Shown here: positions 7,934 through 15,981 of the stretch, piece by piece
How the letters are laid out: each line of letters begins with the position of its first letter
Position numbering within the stretch: the stretch's first letter is position 1
NCBI GenBank assembly: GCA_963717945.1
Contig: CAVQXT010000004.1
Coordinates: 62,001 to 126,000, forward strand
Source of the DNA: FEN-299 sp963717945
Lineage (GTDB): Bacteria > Acidobacteriota > Vicinamibacteria > Vicinamibacterales > Fen-181
DNA length: 64,000 nt
Direction: 5' to 3'
Program-made: the position numbers and the translations under genes
The notes under the pieces: generated by a model
Databases searched by the model: none
Seen by the model: only the letters and a program-made list of their open reading frames with translations
What the model was told of the DNA's origin: nothing

Positions 7934-7939
7934 ACTATA
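7934..7939 (-). promoter_or_regulatory. -10 box for aroA, leaderless spacing
   Basis: On the minus strand TATAGT lies exactly 6 nt upstream of the aroA ATG, so transcription would start at or within a base of the start codon. No ribosome site precedes the ATG, which fits. Confidence 0.5.
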
Positions 7940-7966
7940 ACATCAGACGCCGACCCGGCCGCGCCG

Positions 7967-8055
7967 GGCTTCAGGCGTCGGGCCCCAGGCTTCGGGCCGT
8001 GTCACGCGTGACACGCGTGAAGATGCCGGCAGCCGGCAGCCTTCAGCCTGTGGCC
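7967..8055. repeat. Inverted pair of heptamer arrays around a 16-bp palindrome
   Basis: Left half: GGCTTCA, GGCGTCG, GGCCCCA, GGCTTCG, GGCCGTG (7967-8001). Centre: a perfect palindrome GTGTCACGCGTGACAC (7999-8014). Right half: four units ending in GCC, GGCAGCC, GGCAGCC, TTCAGCC, TGTGGCC (8028-8055), the inverted orientation of GGC-led units. It lies in the divergent gap between aroA and the anti-sigma factor gene. The layout matches 1501-2050 but without a gene inside. Confidence 0.65.
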
Positions 8056-8137
8056 GGTGTTGAGGACTGGACCGTATTCGTCGGCCTGTGTTACTTTGTG
8101 CGAACGAGTCGGCCCGTCGTCGTCTGACTTTTGCCGA

Positions 8138-8578
8138 ATGTCCGACACCGGTCACAACGTCCATATCGAGGTTCCGAGCCTGGTCGAAATGCTCGACCTC
8201 GTCCAGGCGGTCGTGGAACAACTGGGTCAGATGCTCCGGGTCGACGAGGACTCGCAGCACTGGGTCGAGGTCGCGGTCCGCGAATCGCTCATCAACGCCA
8301 TCAAGCACGGCAACCGCAACGACCCGTCGAAGACGGTGGAACTCGATTTCTCCATGATCCCTGCGGCGGAACCCACCGAATTGCTCGTTCGCGTCAGGGA
8401 CCACGGGGACGGCTTCGACCCCGCCGGACTGCCCGACCCCCTCGCCCCCGAGAACATGCTCAAGGCCAGCGGCCGGGGCATCTTCTTCATGCGCAGCTTC
8501 ATGGACGAGGTGCGGATCGAACGGGCCCGTGGCGGGGGCATGATCGTCTTCATGCGCAAGCGGTTCACACGGTTGTGA
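8138..8578 (+). CDS. RsbW-like anti-sigma factor / serine-protein kinase (HATPase_c_2)
   Basis: A 146-residue GHKL ATPase-fold protein. The N box is VAVRESLINAIKHGNRND (residues ~48-65), the G1 box is RDHGDGFDP (~89-97), and the G2 region is ASGRGIFFMRSFMDEV (~114-129). Small stand-alone proteins of this kind bind sigma factors and phosphorylate STAS-domain antagonists, but no STAS or sigma gene is nearby, so the partner is unknown. I start at the ATG at 8138, where conserved sequence (HNVHIEVPS) begins; an upstream frame extension is unconserved. It overlaps the next gene (GTGA) and is probably co-transcribed with it. Confidence 0.88.
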   Translation: MSDTGHNVHIEVPSLVEMLDLVQAVVEQLGQMLRVDEDSQHWVEVAVRESLINAIKHGNRNDPSKTVELDFSMIPAAEPTELLVRVRDHGDGFDPAGLPDPLAPENMLKASGRGIFFMRSFMDEVRIERARGGGMIVFMRKRFTRL

Positions 8579-9387
8579 CCGATCCCCTGTTCCTCGCGAC
8601 GGCGGTCGAGGCCGTCCTCGCGGCCGGCGACCTGCAGATGGCCGGTTTCGGCACCGATTTCCGCGTCGACAAGAAGGGCGCGATCGACCTCGTGACCGAG
8701 GTGGACGTCTCTGTCGAGCGGATGTTCCGCGCCATGGTGGCCGAACGCTTTCCCGACCACGTCGTGCTCGCCGAGGAACTCGGCGCCTCGGGCCCGACGA
8801 CGGGCGGACACTGCTGGATCTTCGACCCGCTCGACGGAACCACCAACTACGCCCACGGGCTGCCGGTGTTCGCCTCCTCGCTCGCGCTCGAAATCGACGG
8901 CGTCGTCACCGTTGGCGCGATCTACGACCCGACGCGCCGCGAGCTGTTCAGCGCGACGCTGGGCGGCGGCGCCTATCTGAACGGCGTCCCGATGCGGGTG
9001 TCGTCGGTGCGGACGCTGGTCGACGCGATGCTGGTCACCGGCTTCCCGTACACGATCCACCAGTCGCACGACGCGCTGGTCAGCCTGTTCTCGGCCTTTC
9101 TCACGAAGGCGCAGGCCGTGCGCCGCCTGGGGTCGGCGGCGCTGGACCTGTGTTACGTGGCCGCCGGACGGATGGACGGCTTCTGGGAGCAGCACCTCAA
9201 GCCGTGGGACATGGCCGCCGGCGCGTTGATCCTGACCGAAGCCGGCGGAGCGATCACCGCGCTCGACGGGTCCGAGTTCGACGCGCGCCGGGGTCAGCTG
9301 ATGGCGTCCAACGGCCTGCTCCATCCGGCGCTGCTCGACGTCGTTCGGAAGTGGCGTGGCGAGCGACCGGCGACTGCGGTAGACTGA
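8575..9387 (+). CDS. Inositol-1-monophosphatase family protein (SuhB-like)
   Basis: A 270-residue enzyme of the lithium-sensitive, Mg-dependent phosphatase superfamily. The metal ligands are visible: EELG (residues ~64-67), WIFDPLDGTTNYAHG (~80-94) and KPWDMAAGALILTEAGG (~206-222). The family hydrolyses inositol-1-phosphate or related sugar phosphates; SuhB also acts in transcription antitermination. The substrate cannot be told from sequence. The GTG at 8575 overlaps the TGA of the anti-sigma gene, so the two are translationally coupled. Confidence 0.93.
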   Translation: MTDPLFLATAVEAVLAAGDLQMAGFGTDFRVDKKGAIDLVTEVDVSVERMFRAMVAERFPDHVVLAEELGASGPTTGGHCWIFDPLDGTTNYAHGLPVFASSLALEIDGVVTVGAIYDPTRRELFSATLGGGAYLNGVPMRVSSVRTLVDAMLVTGFPYTIHQSHDALVSLFSAFLTKAQAVRRLGSAALDLCYVAAGRMDGFWEQHLKPWDMAAGALILTEAGGAITALDGSEFDARRGQLMASNGLLHPALLDVVRKWRGERPATAVD

Positions 9388-9401
9388 CCTCCATGGAGGT
9401 C
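9386..9401. promoter_or_regulatory. 16-bp perfect palindrome, operator-like
   Basis: GACCTCCATGGAGGTC is a perfect palindrome overlapping the stop codon of the phosphatase gene, about 145 bp upstream of the outer-membrane protein gene. It could be a regulator site or a small hairpin. No second copy was noticed in the window. Confidence 0.35.
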
Positions 9402-9544
9402 GATTCGGACGGCCTCTCCGAAATTCAGCCGTGTTTTCGATGCGCGGACCTGGCATCGATCCTGCTCTGGTAGCACACGTGGCCGGCGCAGGGGCGGAAA
9501 GGGCCTTCCGCGGCCCCCCGATCGGCCCAAGGAGAGACTCCATC

Positions 9545-10252
9545 ATGCTTCGGACCAAGATCCTGACCGCTACGCTTCTCGTGGCCGGAATCTGCGCGGC
9601 ACCTGCAGCCGGGCAGCAGACGCTGTCACTGAACGTCGGGTCGTTCCAACCGCGCGGGGTGGTCGATCGGGTTCCCGGCGACACGCTCGTCGCGAACCTC
9701 TTCGCCGAGTCGCCCTTCGCGTTGGGCTTCCGGATGTCGGATTTCAACAACGTCACGTTCGGCGGGGACTGGCTGTTCCCGCTCGGCGAGTACTTCGAAG
9801 GCGGCGTCGGCGTCAATTATTACGCGAAGACCGTGCCGAGCTTCTATCTGGATCTGACCGACCCCAACGGCGGCGACATCACCCAGAACCTCAGGCTGCG
9901 CGAGGTGCCGGTCACCGCGTCGATCCGCTGGCTCCCGACCGGCCGGCACTTCTTTATTCAGCCGTACATCGGATTGGGCGTCAGCGTCATTCCGTGGCGC
10001 TACTCCGAAGTCGGGGATTTCGTCGATACGTCGAACAACATCTACACGGCCGACTACCACGACTCGGGCGTGACCGTCGGCCCGATGGTCATGGCCGGTA
10101 TTCGCGTGCCGATCGCCCGCGCGTTCTCGCTCGGCGGGGAAGTCCGGTATCTGAAGGCCGACGCGCCGCTCGACCCGACGGTCGGGTTCCTTGGGGACCG
10201 GATCGACCTCGGCGGCGTCAGCTACCTGGCCACGTTCAACATCAAGTTCTGA
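9545..10252 (+). CDS. Outer-membrane beta-barrel protein
   Basis: A 235-residue exported protein. Residues 1-22 form a signal peptide (MLRTKILTATLLVAGICAAPAAG, cleavage near AAG-QQ). The rest alternates short hydrophobic beta segments with Gly/Asp turns (LSLNVGSFQPRG, VTFGGDWLFPLGEYFEGGVGVNYYAKTVP, HFFIQPYIGLGVSVIPWRY, GVTVGPMVMAGIRVP, SLGGEVRYLKADAPL) and ends in an aromatic residue (ATFNIKF), the usual C-terminal beta-signal. It resembles OmpW/OmpA-type small barrels; no specific ligand can be assigned. The ribosome site AAGGAGAG precedes the ATG. It converges with the next gene with only 2 bp between them. Confidence 0.8.
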   Translation: MLRTKILTATLLVAGICAAPAAGQQTLSLNVGSFQPRGVVDRVPGDTLVANLFAESPFALGFRMSDFNNVTFGGDWLFPLGEYFEGGVGVNYYAKTVPSFYLDLTDPNGGDITQNLRLREVPVTASIRWLPTGRHFFIQPYIGLGVSVIPWRYSEVGDFVDTSNNIYTADYHDSGVTVGPMVMAGIRVPIARAFSLGGEVRYLKADAPLDPTVGFLGDRIDLGGVSYLATFNIKF

Positions 10253-10254
10253 AT

Positions 10255-11817
10255 TCAGGATTCGGGAGAAGGGGAGCCGGCCGGCGGGATCGCCGCCGGT
10301 TCCTCGGCCCGCCGGTAGAGTACGACGCCGCCTCCCTCCGCCGCCCGCGTGAACCCGCGCAGGAAGTCCGGGTACTCGCGGGCGCGCTCGGCCAGCACGT
10401 CGCCCCCTTCGGACAGTTCGTCCATCAGGATCCAGCCGACGTGGAATCGGGGCGCGTCCACCGCCGCCGACCACAAATCACCGTTGCCCTCGTGGACGAC
10501 GTCCCGCACCCGCACGCCGATCGCCGACAGTTCCTGGACGTAATGTGACAGCGACCCGAGGCTGACCAGGATCTTCTCGTTCCGCCGGTGCTGCCGCAAG
10601 TAGTCGGTGAGCACGTGCCGCTGAAGGCTGTGCTGGCGATCGAGCTGCGCTTCCTGCACCATCGGCGCCGCGCCGTCGAACGGGCGCGTTTCGACCAGGA
10701 CGAGCGCGATGAGCGCCGCGGCGGCCAGGACCCGGAACCGCCGGGTGAGGCCGACGCCGATGCCGGCCCACACGGCGAACGCGGGGATGAGCGGGACCAT
10801 GTACCGGAAGCGGAACGGGTGCCCGATGAAGAAGGCGTACCAGGGCAGCGCGGCGCTGGCGGCCAGCGCCAGCACGACGAGCGAGTGAGCTTGCCGGCGG
10901 TCCCGAATGCCGTTGACCAGCGCCGCCGCGGCGCCGGCCATCGCGCACAGCAGCACGCCGTAACCGTTGAGGTGATGGCTCGCCCACCAGATCGAGCCGA
11001 TTGTCTTGAACGGGCGGCCCATGTCCGGGTTGTCCACGACGTAGAAGCCGCCCGTCACGAACCAGTGGCCGACCGACAGGCGGCTCAGGAGCATGAAGGC
11101 CGCGATCGCGATCGCCGGGTACGCCGCCAGGTGCGCCGTGCGCCGCAGCGCGACGCCGAACGGCACCCCGCGGCGGCAGAGGGCCGCGACGGCCACCGAG
11201 AGGGCGGCTGCGGTCAGCGGCCACGCCTCGTACCGAGTCAGGCACGCGGCCGCCATCAGGAGCCCCGTGCCGCCCATGCCGCGGGTGCCGTCCTCGTCCA
11301 CCCACTTGGCCAGCGCCGCGAGCGACAGCGTCGTCAGCGCGAGCAGGAGCGGCTCGGTCATCGGCGTCGCCTGGAGGTAGAGCAAATCCGGGTTCAGGGC
11401 GAGCACCGACAGGCCGGCGGCGACGGCCGCCCGGGAACCCGTGGCGGCGAGAATCAGCCTGGCGCACGCGTAGGCAATCAGGCCGAACGACAGGATCGAG
11501 ATCGCCACGGCCGACGCCCCGGTGCGATACAGGACGTCCACCTGCACCGGGATCAGGTTCAGCAGGTGGGGCAGCGGCAGCCAGACCGCGCCCAGCTGGA
11601 TCCAGCCGGGCGTGAGGCTGTCGATGACCCGGCGCGCGACGACCAGGTGGGCCTTGGCGTCGTAATGGCTCAGCGTGAGGCCGGCACGCGCGTAGAACCA
11701 GGCGGCGTAGGTGCCGAGCGCCATGGCTGCGAGGGCGGCCACTCGAGGCGTCCAGTCATGCCGGCGGTCGGGCGGTGGGATGGTGTCGGCTATAATCAAC
11801 GGATCTTGAAGTCCCAC
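10255..11817 (-). CDS. GT39/ArnT-like integral membrane glycosyltransferase
   Basis: A 520-residue polytopic protein with about eleven hydrophobic segments. Early in the protein, SHYDAKAHLVVARRVIDSL carries the acidic residue in the first external loop expected of GT-C glycosyltransferases, which use polyprenyl-phosphate sugars. FRYMVPLIPAFAVWAGIGVG is another family-typical stretch. The C-terminal ~130 residues form a soluble domain (SLGSLSHYVQELSAIGVRVRDVVHEGN). Donor and acceptor are unknown; lipid or protein glycosylation at the outer face of the inner membrane is likely. The start is a GTG at 11817, but a later start is possible because the first 25 residues are not conserved-looking. 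Confidence 0.75.
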   Translation of the reverse strand: MGLQDPLIIADTIPPPDRRHDWTPRVAALAAMALGTYAAWFYARAGLTLSHYDAKAHLVVARRVIDSLTPGWIQLGAVWLPLPHLLNLIPVQVDVLYRTGASAVAISILSFGLIAYACARLILAATGSRAAVAAGLSVLALNPDLLYLQATPMTEPLLLALTTLSLAALAKWVDEDGTRGMGGTGLLMAAACLTRYEAWPLTAAALSVAVAALCRRGVPFGVALRRTAHLAAYPAIAIAAFMLLSRLSVGHWFVTGGFYVVDNPDMGRPFKTIGSIWWASHHLNGYGVLLCAMAGAAAALVNGIRDRRQAHSLVVLALAASAALPWYAFFIGHPFRFRYMVPLIPAFAVWAGIGVGLTRRFRVLAAAALIALVLVETRPFDGAAPMVQEAQLDRQHSLQRHVLTDYLRQHRRNEKILVSLGSLSHYVQELSAIGVRVRDVVHEGNGDLWSAAVDAPRFHVGWILMDELSEGGDVLAERAREYPDFLRGFTRAAEGGGVVLYRRAEEPAAIPPAGSPSPES

Positions 11818-11885
11818 GGCATTGTACTTCGCTTCGTGACGGGCGGGTGGCGCGCTGGTGGTCGGGGCCGCGAGCGGGGCCGCGC

Positions 11886-12485
11886 ATGAAGAGCCTGATT
11901 CTCTGGGCCCAGGGCCTGGTCGTGACCTTCGGCGGAGGAGGCCTGTTCGTCGTCGGCTTCCTCGATTCGTCGTTTCTCTCCCTGCCCGAGATCAATGACA
12001 TCCTGGTCGTCTGGATGGTCACCCAGCACAAGGAGCGCCTGCTCTTCTACGTCGCCATGTCGACGCTGGGGTCGGTCGCCGGGTGCCTCGCGATCTACGG
12101 GCTGGCCTACAAGGGGGGCGAGGCGTTTGTCAGGCGCCGCTTCGGGTCGGCGCGCGCGGAGCGCGGCCTCGCGACCGTGCGCCGATACGGCGTGCTGGCG
12201 GTGCTGGTGCCGTCGATGCTGCCTCCGCCGGCGCCGTTCAAGGTGTTCGTGATCATGGCCGGGGTGGTGCGGATTCGCCCGCTCAGCTTCGTGGCCGCCG
12301 TCGGCATCGGCCGCGGGCTGCGCTACATGGCCGAAGGGCTGCTGGCGGTGTGGTACGGCGAGATGGCGCTGCGCTACATCGCCGACAACGGGAAGATGGC
12401 GGCCTTCGCGGCGGCGGTGCTGGTGCTCGTGTCGGGCCTGGCGGTGGCCTGGTGGCAGCGGCGCCGGCCCGCCGAGGAGCGGTGA
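11886..12485 (+). CDS. VTT-domain (DedA/YqaA-like) membrane protein
   Basis: A 199-residue membrane protein. An N-terminal re-entrant-type stretch (GGGGLFVVGFLDSSFLSLPEINDILVVWMV) is followed by helices around FYVAMSTLGSVAGCLAIYGLAYKGGE and the conserved FVRRRFG...RYGVLAVLVPSMLPPPAPFKVFVIMAGVVRI segment. That segment matches the VTT/SNARE-associated family, whose members include phospholipid scramblases or flippases such as undecaprenyl-phosphate recyclers. A final helix lies at residues ~172-192. I chose the ATG at 11886 because the upstream extension is Arg/Gly-rich and unlike a membrane protein. A TATAAT at 11791 could serve as its -10 box. Confidence 0.8.
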   Translation: MKSLILWAQGLVVTFGGGGLFVVGFLDSSFLSLPEINDILVVWMVTQHKERLLFYVAMSTLGSVAGCLAIYGLAYKGGEAFVRRRFGSARAERGLATVRRYGVLAVLVPSMLPPPAPFKVFVIMAGVVRIRPLSFVAAVGIGRGLRYMAEGLLAVWYGEMALRYIADNGKMAAFAAAVLVLVSGLAVAWWQRRRPAEER

Positions 12486-12502
12486 ACCGCGCGCGCTCGG
12501 CG

Positions 12503-13522
12503 TCAGGACCGGTGAGGATGCCGCCGTGTGACGTAGACGGCGGCGCCGGAGAGCGAGAAGAGCATCACGAGCGCGGTCGACCCGAGCGAGAGCGCCATGG
12601 CCGACTCGATCGGCAGGCCGAGCCGGGCGAAGTAGAACGAGAACGTCGCCTCGCGGACGCCGAACCCGTTCACCGACACCGGTAGCATCTGCACGACGAA
12701 CGAGATCGGGACGATGACCGCCAGGTGCGAGAACGCGATGGGGATGTCGAGGCTGCGGGCGACGGCTGCGTAGAAGACCACCAGCAGGCCCTGGACGGCC
12801 ACCGCTCCGGCAAAGGCGTGGACGAGCGACGAGGGACGCTCGCGGAACCGGCCCAGGATGTCCGTGATCATCGAAATCTGACCGCCGACCCACTCGGGGT
12901 GGAACACCCTCAGCGGCTGGAGCAGTCGGCCCACTCCGGCCGGGGACAGCACCGCGGGCGCCGAAACCAGGGTGGCGAGCAGGAAGCCGGTCCAGAGCCA
13001 CGCGGGCAGTACCGGCACCGCGCGCGCGCCGCCGGCCCCGACGGCGGCCGTGGCGCCTGCCGCCGCCACCAGGACCAGGCCCAGCAAGCCGATGGAGCGG
13101 TCGACCAGCACCACCGTGGCCGCCAGCGTCTTCGACTTCGCCGGCCGGGCCGTGTCGCGAATCCGGATCACGTCGCCGCCGATGTTGCTGGGCAGGAAGT
13201 TGTTGAAGAACGCCGCCACCAGGTAAGAGCCCATCAGGCTGCGGCCCGGAACCCGGACGTGCTGCGCGTCGAGCAGCAGGCCCCAGCGCCACGCCCCCAC
13301 CAGGATCTGGACCAGGTAGAGGCCGAGCGCCATCGCCGCCCACGGGACCGACGCGGTTCGCACGCTGCGCCACAGGCTCGAGAGATCGGTCCGCGCAAAC
13401 AGGGCGGCCAACAGGCCAAGGCTGACGAGGAGTTTGAGTGCGGTAATGAGGAGCTGCCGGGCTCGGGAGCGGACGGCCCCGGACCCCGTGTCGGCGTCGG
13501 CAGAGAGGAACTCGGAATCCAT
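12503..13522 (-). CDS. Flippase-like membrane protein (UPF0104/AglD family)
   Basis: A 339-residue protein with about eight membrane segments. It carries the LPG-synthase-transmembrane/UPF0104 signatures: RWGLLL, LMGSYLVAAFFNNFLPSNIGGDVIRI (residues ~97-122), VVLVDRSIGLLGLV (~137) and VSVNGFGVREATFSFYFARLG (~282-302). The family includes the membrane half of MprF and archaeal/bacterial AglD-like proteins linked to lipid-sugar transfer or flipping. The soluble MprF domain is absent, so aminoacyl transfer to lipid is not implied. It stands convergent to the VTT protein; neighbours suggest an envelope-lipid role. Confidence 0.82.
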   Translation of the reverse strand: MDSEFLSADADTGSGAVRSRARQLLITALKLLVSLGLLAALFARTDLSSLWRSVRTASVPWAAMALGLYLVQILVGAWRWGLLLDAQHVRVPGRSLMGSYLVAAFFNNFLPSNIGGDVIRIRDTARPAKSKTLAATVVLVDRSIGLLGLVLVAAAGATAAVGAGGARAVPVLPAWLWTGFLLATLVSAPAVLSPAGVGRLLQPLRVFHPEWVGGQISMITDILGRFRERPSSLVHAFAGAVAVQGLLVVFYAAVARSLDIPIAFSHLAVIVPISFVVQMLPVSVNGFGVREATFSFYFARLGLPIESAMALSLGSTALVMLFSLSGAAVYVTRRHPHRS

Positions 13523-13628
13523 CGTCAGACGTCTTTACTCCGGGAGATACAAAGGCGCCCCGAACGTCGAAGTGGAAAACGCCAGACTATCACGAGGTTT
13601 TGCGGGTGTCCACCCGGCCTCGCCTCCA

Positions 13629-13705
13629 AGGGGTCGGAGCGGTTTTTCCCGGATGACGAAATCGAAATTCAAGATTGTGATCCGGGAAAAACCGCTCCGA
13701 CCCCT
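13629..13705. repeat. Hairpin element, family B (77 bp)
   Basis: A perfect 25-bp inverted repeat (13629-13653 and 13681-13705). The 5' arm begins AGGGGTCGGAGCGG and the arms can be extended inward with two mismatches, leaving a short AT-richer loop. The GGGG near the 5' foot recalls REP elements mobilised by RAYT transposases, but no such transposase lies in the window. It is followed 5 bp later by a TATAAT box and then ttcA. Confidence 0.85.
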
Positions 13706-13710
13706 GTAGG

Positions 13711-13716
13711 TATAAT
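13711..13716 (+). promoter_or_regulatory. -10 box for the ttcA-dtd-dapF operon
   Basis: A consensus TATAAT lies 35 bp upstream of the ttcA ATG and 5 bp after the family B hairpin. No good -35 is visible because that position falls inside the hairpin arm. Confidence 0.5.
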
Positions 13717-13751
13717 CGAGTGAATTGGTCAACAGTGCTGTTGGTGGTGTG

Positions 13752-14555
13752 ATGCCGTACCGATCCCCGCTCGAAACCCGTGTCGCCCGGAAGACGACGC
13801 AGGCGATCTGCGACTTCGAGATGATCGAAGAAGGCGACCGGATCCTGGTGGGCGTGTCCGGCGGCAAGGACAGCTGGGCGCTGCTGCAGATCCTCGACGT
13901 GCTCAGGCGCCGGTCGAAGATGAAGTTCACGCTGGTCGCCGTGAACGTCGACCCGGGTTACGCCGAATACGACCACCGCCTGATTTCGCGCACGTGCGCC
14001 GAGCGGGGCTGGGAGTGCCGCATCGAGCACACGACGATCGGCGAGGTCATGGACGACCTGCTCGACGTGGGCGACACCCCCTGCTCGCTGTGCGGCAAGC
14101 TCCGGCGCGGCGTCCTGTACCGCGTGGCGACCGAGCTCTCGGCCACCAAGATCGCGCTCGGCCATCATGCCGACGACTGTATCGAGACACTGCTCCTGAA
14201 CCTCTTCTTCGAGGGGAACCTCAAGGCGATGCCGGCCCGCCTCGTCTCGGACAACGGGGCGCACGTGGTCATCCGGCCGCTGGTCTACGTGAGCGAATCG
14301 GAAGCGCGGGCGTACGCGAAGGAATGCGAGCTGCCGATCGTCGGGTGCTGCTGCCCGTCGTGCGGTGACCTCAGCCTGCAGCGGCAGCGGGTCAAGCGGC
14401 TGCTGCTCGACCTGGAACGCGAGCACCCCGGCCTCAAGAACTCGATGCTCGCCGCGCTGCGCAACGTGGCGCCGACGCACCTGCTCGACGTCCGCCTGAA
14501 CCCGCCCGGCGCGCTCCGCGCGCGGGTCCCGGCCGAGCCGGGGAGGCGGGGCTGA
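13752..14555 (+). CDS. ttcA: TtcA-like tRNA 2-thiolation enzyme
   Basis: A 267-residue PP-loop ATPase. The PP motif is VGVSGGKDSWALL (residues ~34-46). CSLCGK (~113) and CCCPSCGD (~199-206) supply the cysteines that hold an Fe-S cluster in the TtcA/TtuA group, and LGHHADDCIETLLLNLFF (~136) is the second conserved block. TtcA makes 2-thiocytidine at tRNA position 32. The ATG at 13752 puts PYRSPLETRVARKTTQAI at the N-terminus. Downstream dtd overlaps (TGATG), so ttcA, dtd and dapF form one operon. The C-terminal ~20 residues are Pro/Arg-rich and probably disordered. Confidence 0.88.
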   Translation: MPYRSPLETRVARKTTQAICDFEMIEEGDRILVGVSGGKDSWALLQILDVLRRRSKMKFTLVAVNVDPGYAEYDHRLISRTCAERGWECRIEHTTIGEVMDDLLDVGDTPCSLCGKLRRGVLYRVATELSATKIALGHHADDCIETLLLNLFFEGNLKAMPARLVSDNGAHVVIRPLVYVSESEARAYAKECELPIVGCCCPSCGDLSLQRQRVKRLLLDLEREHPGLKNSMLAALRNVAPTHLLDVRLNPPGALRARVPAEPGRRG

Positions 14556-15004
14556 TGCGCGCCGTCGTCCAGCGGGTGGCTTCCGGCCGGGTGCTGGTGA
14601 GCGGGCAGGTGGTTGGAGAAGTCGGCGTCGGCCTCGTCGTCCTGCTGGGCGTCACGCACGACGACACGGCGCAGGATGCGGCGCAGCTCGCGGGCAAGAT
14701 CGCGGGCCTCCGCGTCTTCGAGGACGCCGAGGGAAAGATGAACCGGTCGCTGGCCGACGTCGGCGGCTCGCTGCTGGCCGTGTCGCAGTTCACCCTGTTT
14801 GGGGACTGCCGGAAGGGACGCCGCCCCTCGTTCGACGCCGCCGCCGGCCCGGACCAGGCCCGGCGCCTTTACGACCGGTTCGTGGACGACCTGCGAGCGC
14901 TGGGCGTGTGCACCGCCACCGGCGTGTTCCAGGCGCACATGCAGGTCGAACTGGTCAACGACGGCCCCGTGACGCTCCTGCTCGACACGGCGAGGGATCG
15001 ATGA
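14555..15004 (+). CDS. dtd: D-aminoacyl-tRNA deacylase
   Basis: A 149-residue enzyme that hydrolyses D-amino acids mis-attached to tRNA. It starts MRAVVQRVASGRV, as in the family. The catalytic/cross-subunit motif is SQFTLFGDCRKGRRPSFDAAAGP (residues ~77-99), and the Gly-cisPro-type region near the C-terminus appears as the variant NDGPVTLLLDT. Full length compared with the usual ~145 residues. Its ATG overlaps the ttcA stop and its own stop overlaps the dapF ATG. Confidence 0.95.
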   Translation: MRAVVQRVASGRVLVSGQVVGEVGVGLVVLLGVTHDDTAQDAAQLAGKIAGLRVFEDAEGKMNRSLADVGGSLLAVSQFTLFGDCRKGRRPSFDAAAGPDQARRLYDRFVDDLRALGVCTATGVFQAHMQVELVNDGPVTLLLDTARDR

Positions 15005-15795
15005 TTCCCCTCATCAAGGCGCACGCCTTCGGCAACGACTTCCTGTACGTGGACGAGCGGGACGCGCTCGAGCACGACCGCGTGGCGCTGGCCCGGACGC
15101 TGTGCGAGCGCCGCACGGGCATCGGCGCCGACGGCCTGATCCTCTACCGCCGAACGCCCGATGGCGCCGCCATGCGGCTGCTGAACGCCGACGGCAGCCA
15201 CGCCGAGGTGTCGGGCAACGGCGTCCGCGGCCTGGCCGCGATCCTCGTCGACGTGTTGGGCTTCGGCCCGCCGGACGCCACCGTGCGCATTCAGACGGAC
15301 GCCGGGCAGAAGACGCTCGTCCTCGTCGGGCGGGATGGCCGCCGCCCGGTGTTTCGCGCGGCGATGGGGCGGCCGACGGAGGTCAGGCCGCGGACGCTCG
15401 AGGTCGACGGCGAAACGCTGGCTGTCGTCTCGCTGAGCGTCGGGAACCCCCAGTGCGTCCACCTCGAGTCACCGCTCCGCGAGGACCGGCTGCACCGCCT
15501 CGGCCCGGCGCTCGAGCGCCATCCGGCGTTCCCCGAGGGCACCAACGTCGAGTTCGCCGCCGTCGAAGCGCCCGACCTCGTCCGCGTGCTCATCTGGGAG
15601 CGCGGCGTCGGCCCGACGCAGGCGTCCGGCACGGGGGCCTGCGCCGCGGCGGTCGCGGCCGCCACCTGCGGGGGCGCCGGCCGGGACGTCCGGGTCGTGT
15701 CGCCGGGCGGAACCCAGCGCGTCGAATGGCGCGAGGAGGGGTTGTTCCTCACCGGCTGGGCGGAAGTCGTCCTGCGCGGAGAATGGACCGGGTAG
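15001..15795 (+). CDS. dapF: Diaminopimelate epimerase, first catalytic Cys replaced by Ser
   Basis: A 264-residue two-lobed protein of the lysine/peptidoglycan pathway, normally converting LL- to meso-diaminopimelate with two cysteines. It begins IPLIKAHAFGNDFLYVD and contains NADGS (residues 61-65). Where the family has CGNGxR it reads SGNGVRG, with Ser at residue 71 (codon TCG at 15211). The second catalytic Cys is kept in TQASGTGACAAAVA (Cys214). LSVGNPQCVHLE, ERGVGPTQ and the C-terminal TGWAEVVLRGEW are normal. The family assignment is secure; full epimerase activity is not. Coupled to dtd by ATGA. Confidence 0.9.
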   Translation: MIPLIKAHAFGNDFLYVDERDALEHDRVALARTLCERRTGIGADGLILYRRTPDGAAMRLLNADGSHAEVSGNGVRGLAAILVDVLGFGPPDATVRIQTDAGQKTLVLVGRDGRRPVFRAAMGRPTEVRPRTLEVDGETLAVVSLSVGNPQCVHLESPLREDRLHRLGPALERHPAFPEGTNVEFAAVEAPDLVRVLIWERGVGPTQASGTGACAAAVAAATCGGAGRDVRVVSPGGTQRVEWREEGLFLTGWAEVVLRGEWTG

Positions 15796-15981
15796 CCCGG
15801 TCGGAAGAGTTCGCGTACTTCGGTCTCGACGGCGCTGCAGTTCCTGCCCACCGCGGCGCGGCGGCGCTCAACTCCGCGCCGAACCCGCCGGCATTCCTTC
15901 TCGCCCGGTTCTTGCAGCGGCCGCACGAGGGCTGCTCCGCGCGTCGCATTCGGGACGGGCACGGACCAGGTGACATGTACA

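Noticed and set aside
7997..8022. Possible site-specific recombination site (GTGTCACGCGTGACAC region)
   Set aside because: No recombinase is nearby and it lies inside a heptamer-repeat pair; kept only as a palindrome.
12725..13723. Long plus-strand open frame opposite the flippase-like gene
   Set aside because: The translation is rich in Arg/Gln/His with no hydrophobic segments or motifs, while the minus-strand protein is a recognisable membrane family.
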